A DNA stretch of 64,000 nucleotides from Streptomyces resistomycificus (GTDB taxonomy: Bacteria; Actinomycetota; Actinomycetes; Streptomycetales; Streptomycetaceae): assembly GCF_001514265.1 (NCBI RefSeq), contig NZ_KQ948997.1, positions 186,001-250,000 of the forward strand, in the 5' to 3' direction. The translations under genes and the position numbers were made by a program. The notes beneath the pieces are model-generated. The model had not been told where the DNA came from. It made no database searches and saw only the letters and a list, made by a program, of their open reading frames with translations. Below are positions 17,178-24,973 of the stretch, piece by piece; position 1 is the first letter of the stretch; each line of letters opens with the position of its first letter.

Positions 17178-17870
17178 ATGGAGCTGAAGATGCGAGCGGG
17201 ACATCAGGGGACGGGACCGGGAGCGATCACTCCGGACGGCTGCGCGGTCGAGCTCTATTCGCGGCTGTCGGCGGGGGACGCACCGGACATCATCAGTGCC
17301 GCCGTGCCGGCGGGTGCGCGCATCCTGGAACTGGGCAGCGGTGTGGGGCGCATGACCCACCCGCTGCTGGAGCGGGGCTTCACGATCACGGCGGTCGACG
17401 AGTCCGCGGAGATGCTGGAGCGTGTCCGCGGGGCGCGCACCATACGCGGCACGATCGAGGACCTCGACCTGGGCGAGACGTTCGACGTGGTGATGCTCGC
17501 GTCGTTCCTCGTGCACACCGGTGACGTCGAGGGGCGACGGGCATTGCTGCGCACCTGTGCCCGGCATGTCGCGAAGGACGGCTGTGTCATCCTCCAGCGC
17601 GAGGGCGCCGACTACCACACCGATCTGCCGCGCGAGCGGGTCGACCCCAGCGGCTACACCGTGCGGATCGTGTCCTCGGAGCCGGTCTCAGACGGCGTCA
17701 ACTCGGTGTACGTGGAGTACGAGTTCCCGGACGCGGCGTGGACCCAGACGTTCCGGGCCCGGCCCCTGACGAAGGAACAGTTCGAGGAGGCTCTGTCGGA
17801 GGCGGGTCTGGAGGTGGACGAGTATCTGACGGACGACGGCGTCTGGGTGCGGGCCGTTCCCGCGACCTGA
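17178..17870 (+). CDS. Class I SAM-dependent methyltransferase
   Basis: A 230-residue methyltransferase with motif I ILELGSGVGRMTHPLLERG, acidic post-I residue in ITAVDESAEMLE, and motif IV-like DVVMLASFLVHTGDVEGR. The C-terminal half is beta-rich and typical of this group. No substrate can be named; the family includes small-molecule methyltransferases. The start is the first ATG, with only a weak gacgggc upstream; an ATG four codons later is possible. Confidence 0.85.
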   Translation: MELKMRAGHQGTGPGAITPDGCAVELYSRLSAGDAPDIISAAVPAGARILELGSGVGRMTHPLLERGFTITAVDESAEMLERVRGARTIRGTIEDLDLGETFDVVMLASFLVHTGDVEGRRALLRTCARHVAKDGCVILQREGADYHTDLPRERVDPSGYTVRIVSSEPVSDGVNSVYVEYEFPDAAWTQTFRARPLTKEQFEEALSEAGLEVDEYLTDDGVWVRAVPAT

Positions 17871-17969
17871 GGACAGCGGGACAAGTGCCCCCGGCGGCGA
17901 TGAGTTTCGGGGCAGGGTTCGGTCTGTCCCTGTGAAAGCACCACGGACCGCTTCCCACAGGAGACCTCG

Positions 17970-18458
17970 ATGTCCGAGACCACCGTCCCCGTCACCGCCC
18001 CCGCCGCCACCGCGGCCAAGGCCGCCTCGTCCCGCACGGTCGTCGCCGAGTCCCCGACCCCGCGTGGCCGCCGTGCCCGGATCGCCCTGCGCGGACTCCA
18101 GGTCTTCCTCGCCCTCTTCTTCGTGATCGCGAGCGCGCTGCCCAAGCTGATCGCGCACCCCTCGGCCGCCGAGGGCTTCGACAAGATGGGCTGGGGCAGC
18201 GCGGGCATGTACGCCATCGGGGTCCTCGAACTGGCGGGGGGCATCGCGCTGTTGATCCCCGTGCTGCAGTCGCTGGCGGCGGTGTCGCTGAGCGCGCTGA
18301 TGGTGGGCGCGTTCGTCGTATCGGTCACCGTCTTCGGCGGGGAGAACGCGGCGACACCGCTGATCCTCATCGTGCCGCTCACCCTCATCGCCTGGGCCCG
18401 GCGCGACCACAACGCGCGGCTGCTCCGGCTTGTCCGGCTGGTCCGGCGTCAGGCGTGA
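17970..18458 (+). CDS. DoxX family membrane protein
   Basis: A 162-residue protein with a disordered Ala/Thr-rich N-terminus and four hydrophobic helices from about residue 43, the DoxX fold. The motif FVIASALPKLIAHPSAAEGF is typical of the subgroup. A cytoplasmic Arg-rich tail follows the last helix. DoxX proteins have been tied to redox and thiol stress in mycobacteria; nothing here tests that. A clear acaggagacc site precedes the ATG. Confidence 0.85.
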   Translation: MSETTVPVTAPAATAAKAASSRTVVAESPTPRGRRARIALRGLQVFLALFFVIASALPKLIAHPSAAEGFDKMGWGSAGMYAIGVLELAGGIALLIPVLQSLAAVSLSALMVGAFVVSVTVFGGENAATPLILIVPLTLIAWARRDHNARLLRLVRLVRRQA

Positions 18459-18628
18459 GGATCGTGGGCCTCGCCGGGACCGTGTGTTCGGGACGGCCGT
18501 AGGTGGCGGGGGTGACATCGGTGACGGCGGTGGTGTCCGGGGTGGTTCTTCGCCCGGGCGCCACCGTCGTCACCATGGTGTGCGCGTCGTCAACCGCGGC
18601 GGCCGTCAGCGCTGGGTGCGCCGGTGGT

Positions 18629-19300
18629 TCAGCGACCCCGGTCGGTGTCCTTTCGGGCGGCCGTCGCGGCCTCCTGCAGCCCGCGCAGACGTTCCAGCTC
18701 GCGGCGGTCGCGCTTGGTCGGGCGGCCCGTGCCGCGGTCGCGGACACCGGCGGGGGCGACGGCCTCGCGGGGCGGGGGTGGAGGGCTGTTGTCCACATAG
18801 CACTGGGCGGCCACCGGGGCGCCGACCCGCTTGCGGATCAGTCGCTTCACCACGACGACCCGCTCCCAGCCCTCCTGCCGGACGCGGACTTCGTCGCCGA
18901 CGCGCAGGGAGTACGCGGGCTTCACGCGCTCACCGTTCACGCGCACGTGCCCGCCCCGGCAGGCGGTGGCTCCCATGGAGCGGGTCTTGACCAGCCGGAC
19001 CGACCAGATCCAGCTGTCGATGCGCACGCTCTCGCCGCTCTGCACACCGGCGGCCTCGGCGGCGGCCACCGCGGCGGCGATCTTCGGGTCGATGACCTCA
19101 GGTCCGCTGACCTCAGGGCCGTTGACCTCAGGAGCGGTGCCTTCGCGGCCGGTGCCGTCGTCGTCCGGGCCGGGTTTCCGGGCGGCTGTCCCTTCGAGGG
19201 CGGTTTCACCCGCGCCCGTACCGCGGCCGGGCCTGCCGGGGCTGCGCGTCCCGGCCGCCGTGCCGCTCCTCTTGTCGTCGTCCGTGTGCTCAGCAGCCAT
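18629..19300 (-). CDS. S4-domain RNA-binding protein (HslR-like)
   Basis: A 223-residue protein. The S4 domain (about 93-150) reads VRIDSWIWSVRLVKTRS, CRGGHVRVNGERVKPA and AYSLRVGDEVRVR, matching the Hsp15/HslR group that binds rRNA or stalled ribosomes. A Pro-rich linker and a basic tail (RPTKRDRRELERLRG) follow. The first 90 residues are low complexity and include a local repeat NGPEVSGPEVIDP, so the start is uncertain: the ATG at 19300 has only a weak aaagg upstream. It is divergent from the uracil-DNA glycosylase. Confidence 0.85.
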   Translation of the reverse strand: MAAEHTDDDKRSGTAAGTRSPGRPGRGTGAGETALEGTAARKPGPDDDGTGREGTAPEVNGPEVSGPEVIDPKIAAAVAAAEAAGVQSGESVRIDSWIWSVRLVKTRSMGATACRGGHVRVNGERVKPAYSLRVGDEVRVRQEGWERVVVVKRLIRKRVGAPVAAQCYVDNSPPPPPREAVAPAGVRDRGTGRPTKRDRRELERLRGLQEAATAARKDTDRGR

Positions 19301-19351
19301 GCCTTTGACCTTAGTGCCCTGTGCCCCGCGGGCTGGGTGGGTTTTTCTGGC

Positions 19352-19415
19352 GGGTGCCGGGGTGCCGGGGTGCCGGGGTGCCGGGGTGCCGGGGTGCCGG
19401 GGTGCCGGGGTGCCG
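19352..19415. repeat. Eight 8-bp tandem repeats (gggtgccg)
   Basis: Eight perfect copies of gggtgccg between the divergent S4 and uracil-DNA glycosylase genes. An 8-bp period outside coding DNA is prone to copy-number change. Confidence 0.95.
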
Positions 19416-19431
19416 CGTCTGAGCATCTGCG

Positions 19432-19455
19432 CCGCCGAGCCGCCGAGCCGCCGAG
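19432..19455. repeat. Three 8-bp tandem repeats (ccgccgag)
   Basis: Three perfect copies of ccgccgag, 16 bases after the gggtgccg array and of different sequence but the same 8-bp period. Confidence 0.9.
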
Positions 19456-19568
19456 CCTGCGCGGGGCCGCGCAGACGGGTCTCCGGGTCTCCGGGCGGTG
19501 GGTGCGTGTGGCAGGGGGCGCGGGACCCGGGGCAGGTGCGGCGCGCGGTGCTTCCGTACGGTGGAGGG

Positions 19569-20279
19569 ATGGACAGCAGCGGCCTCGCCGGTATCGCCGG
19601 TCTGGATGAGCGGATCGCGGGCTGTCGGGCCTGTCCGCGGCTGGTCGACTGGCGGGAGGAGGTGGCCCGCACCAAGCGCGCCGCCTTCTCCGACTGGACC
19701 TACTGGGGCAGGCCGGTGCCCGGTTTCGGGCCGCCGGACGCCGCTCTGCTGATCGTGGGCTTGGCTCCCGCCGCGCACGGCGGGAACCGCACCGGCCGGA
19801 TGTTCACCGGGGACCGCTCCGGTGACGTGCTGTACGAGGCGCTGTACGACGTGGGGCTCGCCTCGCAGCCCACGTCGGTCTCGGCGGACGACGGCCTGGA
19901 ACTGCACGGTGTGCGCGTCACCTCGCCCGTGCACTGTGCCCCGCCCGCCAACAAGCCCACCCCCGGGGAACGGGACACCTGCCGGCCCTGGCTCGTCCAG
20001 GAGCTGCACCTGCTGCGGCCGACGCTGCGGGCCGTCGTCGTACTCGGCGCCTTCGGCTGGCAGGCCGCCTTGCCCGCGTTCGCGGAGGCGGGCTGGAGCG
20101 TGCCGCGTCCGCGCCCCGCCTTCGCCCACGGCAGGCGTGTGTCGCTCGACGGCCTCGACCTGTTCGGCTGCTTCCACGTCAGCCAGCGCAACACCTTCAC
20201 CGGCCGGCTCACGCCCACGATGCTGCGGGACGTGCTGGGCGCGGCGGCGCGGACGGCGGGGCTGCCCGCTTCGGGATGA
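19569..20279 (+). CDS. Type 5 uracil-DNA glycosylase (UdgB-like)
   Basis: A 236-residue family 5 uracil-DNA glycosylase, a base excision repair enzyme that removes uracil and related lesions. The family signature GLAPAAHGGNRTGRMFTGD is intact. Cysteines at CRACPR near the start and further Cys in HCAPPANKPTPGERDTC fit the 4Fe-4S cluster, and HVSQRNTFTGRLT is the C-terminal DNA-binding loop. A TACGGT hexamer ends 6 bases before the ATG, so translation is probably leaderless; no HTGTCRGTG element lies at the right distance above it. Confidence 0.93.
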   Translation: MDSSGLAGIAGLDERIAGCRACPRLVDWREEVARTKRAAFSDWTYWGRPVPGFGPPDAALLIVGLAPAAHGGNRTGRMFTGDRSGDVLYEALYDVGLASQPTSVSADDGLELHGVRVTSPVHCAPPANKPTPGERDTCRPWLVQELHLLRPTLRAVVVLGAFGWQAALPAFAEAGWSVPRPRPAFAHGRRVSLDGLDLFGCFHVSQRNTFTGRLTPTMLRDVLGAAARTAGLPASG

Positions 20280-20301
20280 GGTGGGGTAGGCGGGCGGCCC
20301 G

Positions 20302-20967
20302 CTAGGGGGCCTCGGTCTCCTCGAACAGCTGGCGTAGCGTCGAGCGGTAGTTGGTCCGCACGTGGGCGAGTGCGTGCGCACGCGCCCGTTCCGGGTCGCC
20401 GGAGGCGATCGCCTCGTACAACTCTCGGTGTTCCACCAGGAGTTGGGGCCACTCCTCGTTGCGGCGGGTCATCCAGCGCAGTCGGCCCGCGACCGGTTCG
20501 AGGGCCTCTGTCAGCAGGCTGTTGCCCGCCATCGCCACGATGCGGTCGTGCAGGCGGCTGTTGACGTCCGTGATGGCCTCGGCGTCGCCCGCCTCGGTCG
20601 CGGCGGCCGCGAGGTCGAGGAGCGCCTCGACCTCGGCGAGTTCCTCCGCGGTGGCGCGGGCCGCGGCGAGACCGGCCGCGTAGACCTCCAGCGCCTCGCG
20701 CAGTTCGAAGAGCTCCTTGACATCGCGAGCGGTGAGGCGGCGCACGACGGTGCGGCGCGGGGTCTCGAAGTGGACGAACCCCTCGGCCACCAGAGCGCGG
20801 ATCGCCTCTCGGACCGGTACCCGGGAGACCCCGAAACGCTCGGCCAGTTCGCGCTCGACGAGCCGGTCGCCGGGGCGGAGGCCGCCCGCGATGATCTCCT
20901 GGCGCAGAGTGGCCAGGACGCGCTCGCGCACCGCACCGAGGGGTTCGATCTTCGTCGTCGAGCTCAT
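20302..20967 (-). CDS. GntR-family regulator with FCD domain
   Basis: A 221-residue FadR-subfamily repressor. The winged helix (about 10-78) includes GGLRPGDRLVERELAERFGV and SRVPVREAIRAL; the FCD ligand domain (about 85-215) has ELREALEVYAA, FHARVV-like DVNSRLHDRIVAMAGN and VEHRELYEAIASGD, which carries the usual metal/ligand His and Asp positions. It is divergent from the NCS1 transporter, and a perfect palindrome lies in between. I infer that it controls the transporter and racemase and itself, with the transported compound or a product as effector. Confidence 0.92.
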   Translation of the reverse strand: MSSTTKIEPLGAVRERVLATLRQEIIAGGLRPGDRLVERELAERFGVSRVPVREAIRALVAEGFVHFETPRRTVVRRLTARDVKELFELREALEVYAAGLAAARATAEELAEVEALLDLAAAATEAGDAEAITDVNSRLHDRIVAMAGNSLLTEALEPVAGRLRWMTRRNEEWPQLLVEHRELYEAIASGDPERARAHALAHVRTNYRSTLRQLFEETEAP

Positions 20968-21058
20968 GGGCCCATCTTCGCCGACTCCGGGCGTGATTTA
21001 CGGAGCGTTAACAGCAACGACATCGGTCGGAACGGTTGACGGGAGGACCATGTCCGCA

Positions 21059-21074
21059 GTTTGGTATACCAAAC
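21059..21074. promoter_or_regulatory. Operator palindrome GTTTGGTATACCAAAC
   Basis: A perfect 16-bp palindrome midway between the GntR regulator and the transporter, of the TGGTATACCA type used by FadR-subfamily GntR proteins. It is the clearest candidate operator for the adjacent regulator. The surrounding 200 bases have no other comparable symmetry. Confidence 0.8.
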
Positions 21075-21166
21075 GCGCAGCCAAGCGACCGGAAATCAGC
21101 CACCGGAAAGAAACACGCCACCGGTTAGCAGTCCTCCTCCGTCCCCCGGCTCCTCCTGGAGGCCCC

Positions 21167-22657
21167 GTGTCCCTCGCCGACCGTGCCGAAGCCACCGGCA
21201 CAGCAGCGTTCGTCCCCGATCCCCGGCTCACCAACGAAGACCTCGCACCCGCCGGCAAGCGCAACTGGAAGGTCTTCGACCTCTTCGCCATGTGGATGTC
21301 CGACGTCCACAACCTCGGCAACTACACCTTCGCGGCCGGTCTGCTCTTCCTCGGCATGAACGTCTGGCAGATCTTCACCTCCCTGCTCGTCGGCTTCGTG
21401 ATCATCTACGTCGGTATGAACATGATGGGCCGCATCGGACAGCGCACCGGTGTCCCCTTCCCGGTCGTCAGCCGCATCGCCTTCGGCGTCTGGGGTGCCA
21501 ACATCCCGGCTCTGATCAGGGCCGTCATCGCCATCATGTGGTACGGCATCCAGACCTACCTGGCCTCCGTCGCCGTCAACGTGATGCTGCTGGCGGCCTG
21601 GCCCGGTCTGGAGTCCTGGACACACAACTCGTTCCTCGGGCTCGACGCGCTCGGCTGGGTGTCGTTCGTGGCGCTGTGGCTGGTCCAGGCGGCGATCATC
21701 AGCCAGGGCATGGAATCCGTACGGAAGTTCCAGGACTTCTGCGGCCCGGCCATCTGGGTCGTGATGATCGCGCTGGCCGTGTGGATCTTCGCAAAGGCGG
21801 GGTGGTCCATCTCGCTCACCACCACTCCGAACCCGGTCTCGGTCGGCGAGCAGTGGCGGCAGTGGTTCGGCGCGGTCGGTCTGATCCTCGCCACCTACGG
21901 CACCCTGATGCTCAACTTCTGCGACTTCTCGCGCTTCGCACCGGACTACAAGACGGTCAGGCGCGGCAACTTCTGGGGCCTGCCGGTCAACTCGACGGCG
22001 TTCGTGATCCTCTCGGTCGTCGTCACGGCAGGCGCGTACGAGGTGTTCGGCAAGCAGATCACCGAGCCCGCCTACCTCGTCGCCGAGATCGGCAACACCT
22101 GGGTACTGGTGCTGGGCGCGCTGACGTTCGCCATCGCCACCATGGGCGTCAACATCGTCGCCAACTTCGTCTCCCCGGCGTACGACCTCGCCAACGTCTG
22201 GCCACAGAAGATCACCTTCAAGGTCGGCGGCATGATCAGCACGGTGGTGGCGCTGCTGGTGACGCCGTGGAACCTGTTCTCCAACCCCACGGTCGTCAAC
22301 TACTTCCTCGGCGGCCTCGGCGCCTTCCTCGGCCCGCTGTTCGGTGTGATCATGGTCGACTACTACTGGGTCAAGCGCGGCCGCATCGACGTGGACGAAC
22401 TCTTCAACGCCCAGCCCGGATCCCGCTACCGCTACCACAAGGGCGTCAACCCCAAGGCCCTGTGGGCGTTCCTGCCTTCGGCCGCGGTCGCGGCGGTGCT
22501 CGCGCTGGTGAAGGCGTTCAGCGAGGTGGCGCCGTACTCCTGGTTCATCGGCACGGCGCTGGCCGCCGGACTGTACGTGGTGCTGTGCCGAGCGGAACGC
22601 GCCGGCGATGCCGATGCCGGTGGCGCCGTCGGGTCCGGCAAGCCCATGGAGGTCTGA
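21167..22657 (+). CDS. NCS1 family nucleobase/allantoin/hydantoin transporter
   Basis: A 496-residue, twelve-helix cation symporter of the NCS1 (PucI/Mhp1) family. Family motifs include KRNWKVFDLFAMWMSDVHN, GNYTFAAGLLFLGM, RIAFGVWGANIPALIRA, FCDFSRFAPDYKTVRRGN and PWNLFSN. Known substrates of the family are uracil, cytosine, allantoin and aryl-hydantoins. The GTG at 21167 follows a ctggagg site; the in-frame extension upstream overlaps the operator and is not protein-like. It lies 5 bases from the racemase gene, so the two form an operon under the GntR operator. Confidence 0.93.
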   Translation: MSLADRAEATGTAAFVPDPRLTNEDLAPAGKRNWKVFDLFAMWMSDVHNLGNYTFAAGLLFLGMNVWQIFTSLLVGFVIIYVGMNMMGRIGQRTGVPFPVVSRIAFGVWGANIPALIRAVIAIMWYGIQTYLASVAVNVMLLAAWPGLESWTHNSFLGLDALGWVSFVALWLVQAAIISQGMESVRKFQDFCGPAIWVVMIALAVWIFAKAGWSISLTTTPNPVSVGEQWRQWFGAVGLILATYGTLMLNFCDFSRFAPDYKTVRRGNFWGLPVNSTAFVILSVVVTAGAYEVFGKQITEPAYLVAEIGNTWVLVLGALTFAIATMGVNIVANFVSPAYDLANVWPQKITFKVGGMISTVVALLVTPWNLFSNPTVVNYFLGGLGAFLGPLFGVIMVDYYWVKRGRIDVDELFNAQPGSRYRYHKGVNPKALWAFLPSAAVAAVLALVKAFSEVAPYSWFIGTALAAGLYVVLCRAERAGDADAGGAVGSGKPMEV

Positions 22658-22662
22658 GAAAC

Positions 22663-23400
22663 GTGCGAATCGTCGTCACCAACTGCAACACCACGCAGGA
22701 GATGACCGAGGAGATCGTACGAGGTGCCCGGGCCGCCGCTGACCCGGGCACCGCCGTGACCGGACTGACCCCGATCTGGGGCCCCGAGTCGGCGGAGGGC
22801 TGGCTCGACAGTCACCTCTCGGCCGCCGCGGTCATCGATCTGCTGCGGACGTACGACGGTCCGCCGTACGACGCCGTGGTCATGGCCGGTTTCGGGGAGC
22901 ACGGGCGTGAGGGCGTGCGGGAGCTGGTGGACGTGCCGGTCGTCGACATCACAGAGGCGGCGGCTCACCTAGCCTGCCTGCTGGGACGCCGGTACGGAGT
23001 GGTCACCACGCTGGAACGGTCGTGCGGCCAGATCGAGGACAGCCTGGAACTGGCCGGCGTGGGCCGCAACTGCGCGGCTGTCGTCGGTACCGGGCTGAGC
23101 GTCCTCGACATGGGCGACGCGGCCCGGACAGAGGCGGCGTTCCTCACCGCGGCCGAGCGGGCGTGCCGGGCGGGCGCGGAGGTGCTGGTGCTCGGCTGCG
23201 CCGGGATGACGGGGCTGCAGCGTGTGGTGGGGGAGAAGCTCGGACTGCCGGTCGTCGACGGGGTCGGGGCCGCGGTGAAACTGGCGGAGTCACTGGTGAC
23301 CCTCGGCCTGACGACGAGCCGCGCGGGGAGCTTCGCGAAACCGGTGCCGAAGAGGCGGGTGTGGGGGCGGCCGGGGGATCGCGGCGGCGAACGCGGCTGA
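22663..23400 (+). CDS. Asp/Glu/hydantoin racemase family protein
   Basis: A 245-residue member of the Asp/Glu racemase superfamily, nearest to hydantoin/allantoin racemases. The start MRIVVTNCNTT matches the substrate-binding first strand. Of the two catalytic cysteines expected, the second is present (VLVLGCAGMTG) but the first is replaced by glycine (VVMAGFGEHGREG). A one-Cys enzyme could be a decarboxylase or isomerase rather than a classic two-base racemase. The C-terminus is basic and repetitive. The GTG start lies 5 bases after the transporter stop, with ggagg overlapping the end of that gene. Confidence 0.85.
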   Translation: MRIVVTNCNTTQEMTEEIVRGARAAADPGTAVTGLTPIWGPESAEGWLDSHLSAAAVIDLLRTYDGPPYDAVVMAGFGEHGREGVRELVDVPVVDITEAAAHLACLLGRRYGVVTTLERSCGQIEDSLELAGVGRNCAAVVGTGLSVLDMGDAARTEAAFLTAAERACRAGAEVLVLGCAGMTGLQRVVGEKLGLPVVDGVGAAVKLAESLVTLGLTTSRAGSFAKPVPKRRVWGRPGDRGGERG

Positions 23401-23429
23401 ACGGTCGCAGCGGTCGCAGTGGCTGAAGT

Positions 23430-23465
23430 GGCAGAACTGGCTGAACTGGCAGAACTGGCTGAACT
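23430..23465. repeat. Two 18-bp tandem repeats plus partial copies
   Basis: Two exact copies of ggcagaactggctgaact, flanked by degenerate copies (ggtcgcagtggctgaag) from 23403 to 23482. It lies in the convergent spacer between the racemase and GNAT genes. Confidence 0.85.
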
Positions 23466-23515
23466 GGTCGCAGTGGCTGAAGCGCGGCAGGCGGGTGGCG
23501 CCGGTGAGTGCCCGG

Positions 23516-23983
23516 TCACGGCCGCCACTCGTACCGCACATCCGGTTCGCGCTCCTCGTTCCCGCTGCCGTCCGTGTACTCGACGGGGACGAAGCCGTGT
23601 CGCTCGTAGAACCGGTGGGCGGGCCTGTTGACCTGGAAGGTCCACAGACTCAGTCCCGCCGGGCTGCGCTCCTTGGCCAGGCCGACGAATCGGTCGCCGA
23701 TGCCGCGCCCCCGCCAGGCCGGGTCCAGGTAGAGCTGGGACAGCAGCTCGCCGTCGAGAACCATCACCCCCACCGTGCCGGTGCCGCCGGACGCCTCGGC
23801 CACCCAGGTCTCCCGCAGCGGCACCACGACCTCCCGGAAGTAGGCGCGCACTTCGTCGTCCGACCGGGGCCGGACGACGGTCGGCAGGGCCGTCGCGAAG
23901 GACCGCAGCCACACATCGGCCGCAGCGGCCGCGTCCGGGACGGTGGCACGACGAAGGGTGACGACGGATTCGGAGTGACTCAC
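23516..23983 (-). CDS. GNAT N-acetyltransferase
   Basis: A 155-residue acetyltransferase with the GNAT core: LRRATVPDAAAAADVW, ELLSQLYLDPAWRGRGIGDRF (motif A, acetyl-CoA pyrophosphate loop WRGRGIG), and NRPAHRFYERHGFVPVE (motif B). The acceptor is unknown. The GTG start overlaps the stop of the Rid gene in a GTGA, and an aggagg site lies in the end of that gene, so the two are translationally coupled. Confidence 0.9.
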   Translation of the reverse strand: MSHSESVVTLRRATVPDAAAAADVWLRSFATALPTVVRPRSDDEVRAYFREVVVPLRETWVAEASGGTGTVGVMVLDGELLSQLYLDPAWRGRGIGDRFVGLAKERSPAGLSLWTFQVNRPAHRFYERHGFVPVEYTDGSGNEEREPDVRYEWRP

Positions 23984-24408
23984 GGACGTACGACCTCCTG
24001 CTTCCGGCCCTCCGGGACGACAGCCGTCGCCGTGATCTCCACGAGCTGCCCGGTGTATCCGAGGCACGCCACGCCGAGCAGGGTCGACGCGTGCGGACCG
24101 ACGCTCAGCCCGGACGCCTCGACGACCTCCCAGACGGCCGAGAGCACGGCGGTCTCGCTGCTCACGACGTACACGTCGGTCGCCAGCACGTGTTCCAAGT
24201 CGCTGCCGACGGCGCGCAGTTGTTCCCGAAGGTTGGCGATGACCTGCTCGGCCTGACGCACGGGGTCTCCCGCACCGACCAGCTCCCCCTCGGCATCAAG
24301 GGGCACCGAACCGGCGAGAAAGGCGAGCTTCGTGCCGGCCTCGACGACGGAGGCGTGGGAGTAGGTGGGCGGGGGGAACAGGGCGGGCGAGGTGACGCGC
24401 TGGATCAT
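23980..24408 (-). CDS. Rid family (YjgF/UK114) protein
   Basis: A 142-residue Rid-like enamine/imine deaminase-fold protein, recognised by KLAFLAGSVPLDAEGELVG, RQAEQVIANLREQL and the C-terminal YTGQLVEITATAVVPE. The canonical RidA arginine near the C-terminus is not present in the usual R-V-A-V context, so it may belong to a non-archetypal Rid subgroup that does not deaminate 2-aminoacrylate. The ATG at 24408 has its own caggagcg site. The reading frame is open a further 315 bases upstream, into the next entry. Confidence 0.82.
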   Translation of the reverse strand: MIQRVTSPALFPPPTYSHASVVEAGTKLAFLAGSVPLDAEGELVGAGDPVRQAEQVIANLREQLRAVGSDLEHVLATDVYVVSSETAVLSAVWEVVEASGLSVGPHASTLLGVACLGYTGQLVEITATAVVPEGRKQEVVRP

Positions 24409-24723
24409 GACGCTCCTGGGACGGTGACGGACAACCTGCCGATCATCCGGGCGTGGCACCGAACCCGCATCCGAATTTCCCTCCCACGGACCCCACCGGC
24501 TCACCACCCCCGGCCGCAGCCCCCCGGTCCGCTCGGCGGCCTCGACCCGCTCCAGCCGGTACAGCCGGACCTGGGGAGCACCCCTCACCCGCGGATCGAC
24601 GCTGAGCCGGTCCGGCCTCCCCAGCAGCCGGCGCACCGACCCGCCGGTCCACCCGCGCAGTCGCAGCCCGGCCAGCGAGACATACCGCCTGCCGTCCTCC
24701 TCCTGCGTGCCCCAACTCACCAT
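24409..24723 (-). CDS. Uncharacterised module in frame with, and upstream of, the Rid gene
   Basis: From an ATG at 24723 with a good ggggaggt site, 105 codons (MVSWGTQEEDGRRYVSLAGL, LRGWTGGSVRRLLGRPDRLS, PQVRLYRLERVEAAERT) read without a stop straight into the Rid start, making a potential 247-residue fusion. The first 65 residues look like a genuine domain I have seen in stand-alone Streptomyces proteins (VSLAGLRLRGWT...RLYRLERV). The 35 residues before the Rid methionine are compositionally random. Either a stop was lost, or both a long and a short product are made. A PafBC-like element lies about 75 bases upstream. Confidence 0.45.
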
Positions 24724-24795
24724 CGCTACCTCCCCCGTGGCGCCCGTCGGCCCCTCGTCCGTGACTGTCCATGACGCTCTGTGACGACCACCCCC

Positions 24796-24818
24796 ATTGA
24801 AGCGGACGCCACTGACAA
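24796..24818 (-). promoter_or_regulatory. Possible PafBC-type promoter
   Basis: On the minus strand: TTGTCAGTG (24818-24810, a 9/9 match), 8 bases, TTCAAT (24801-24796). The -10 has T where the consensus has A. Transcription would start near 24788, leaving about 65 bases of leader with an RBS before the ATG at 24723. Confidence 0.45.
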
Positions 24819-24973
24819 TCACCCCGGCCATCCCACGGCGGATAAACCGCTCGACAGCCCCCGCCCCCTGCCGACACCCTGCCTCCATGCGCACAAAGCA
24901 CCTGGGCCGTTTCACGGCAGCGGACTTCTAGCGGGCCGCACCGGAAGTTCCGGTGGGCCTTCGGAGGTCTGCC

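Noticed and set aside
20717..21166. Longer NCS1 transporter starting upstream
   Set aside because: The extension would run through the GntR gene on the other strand and the operator; the GTG at 21167 has an RBS and starts the family N-terminus.
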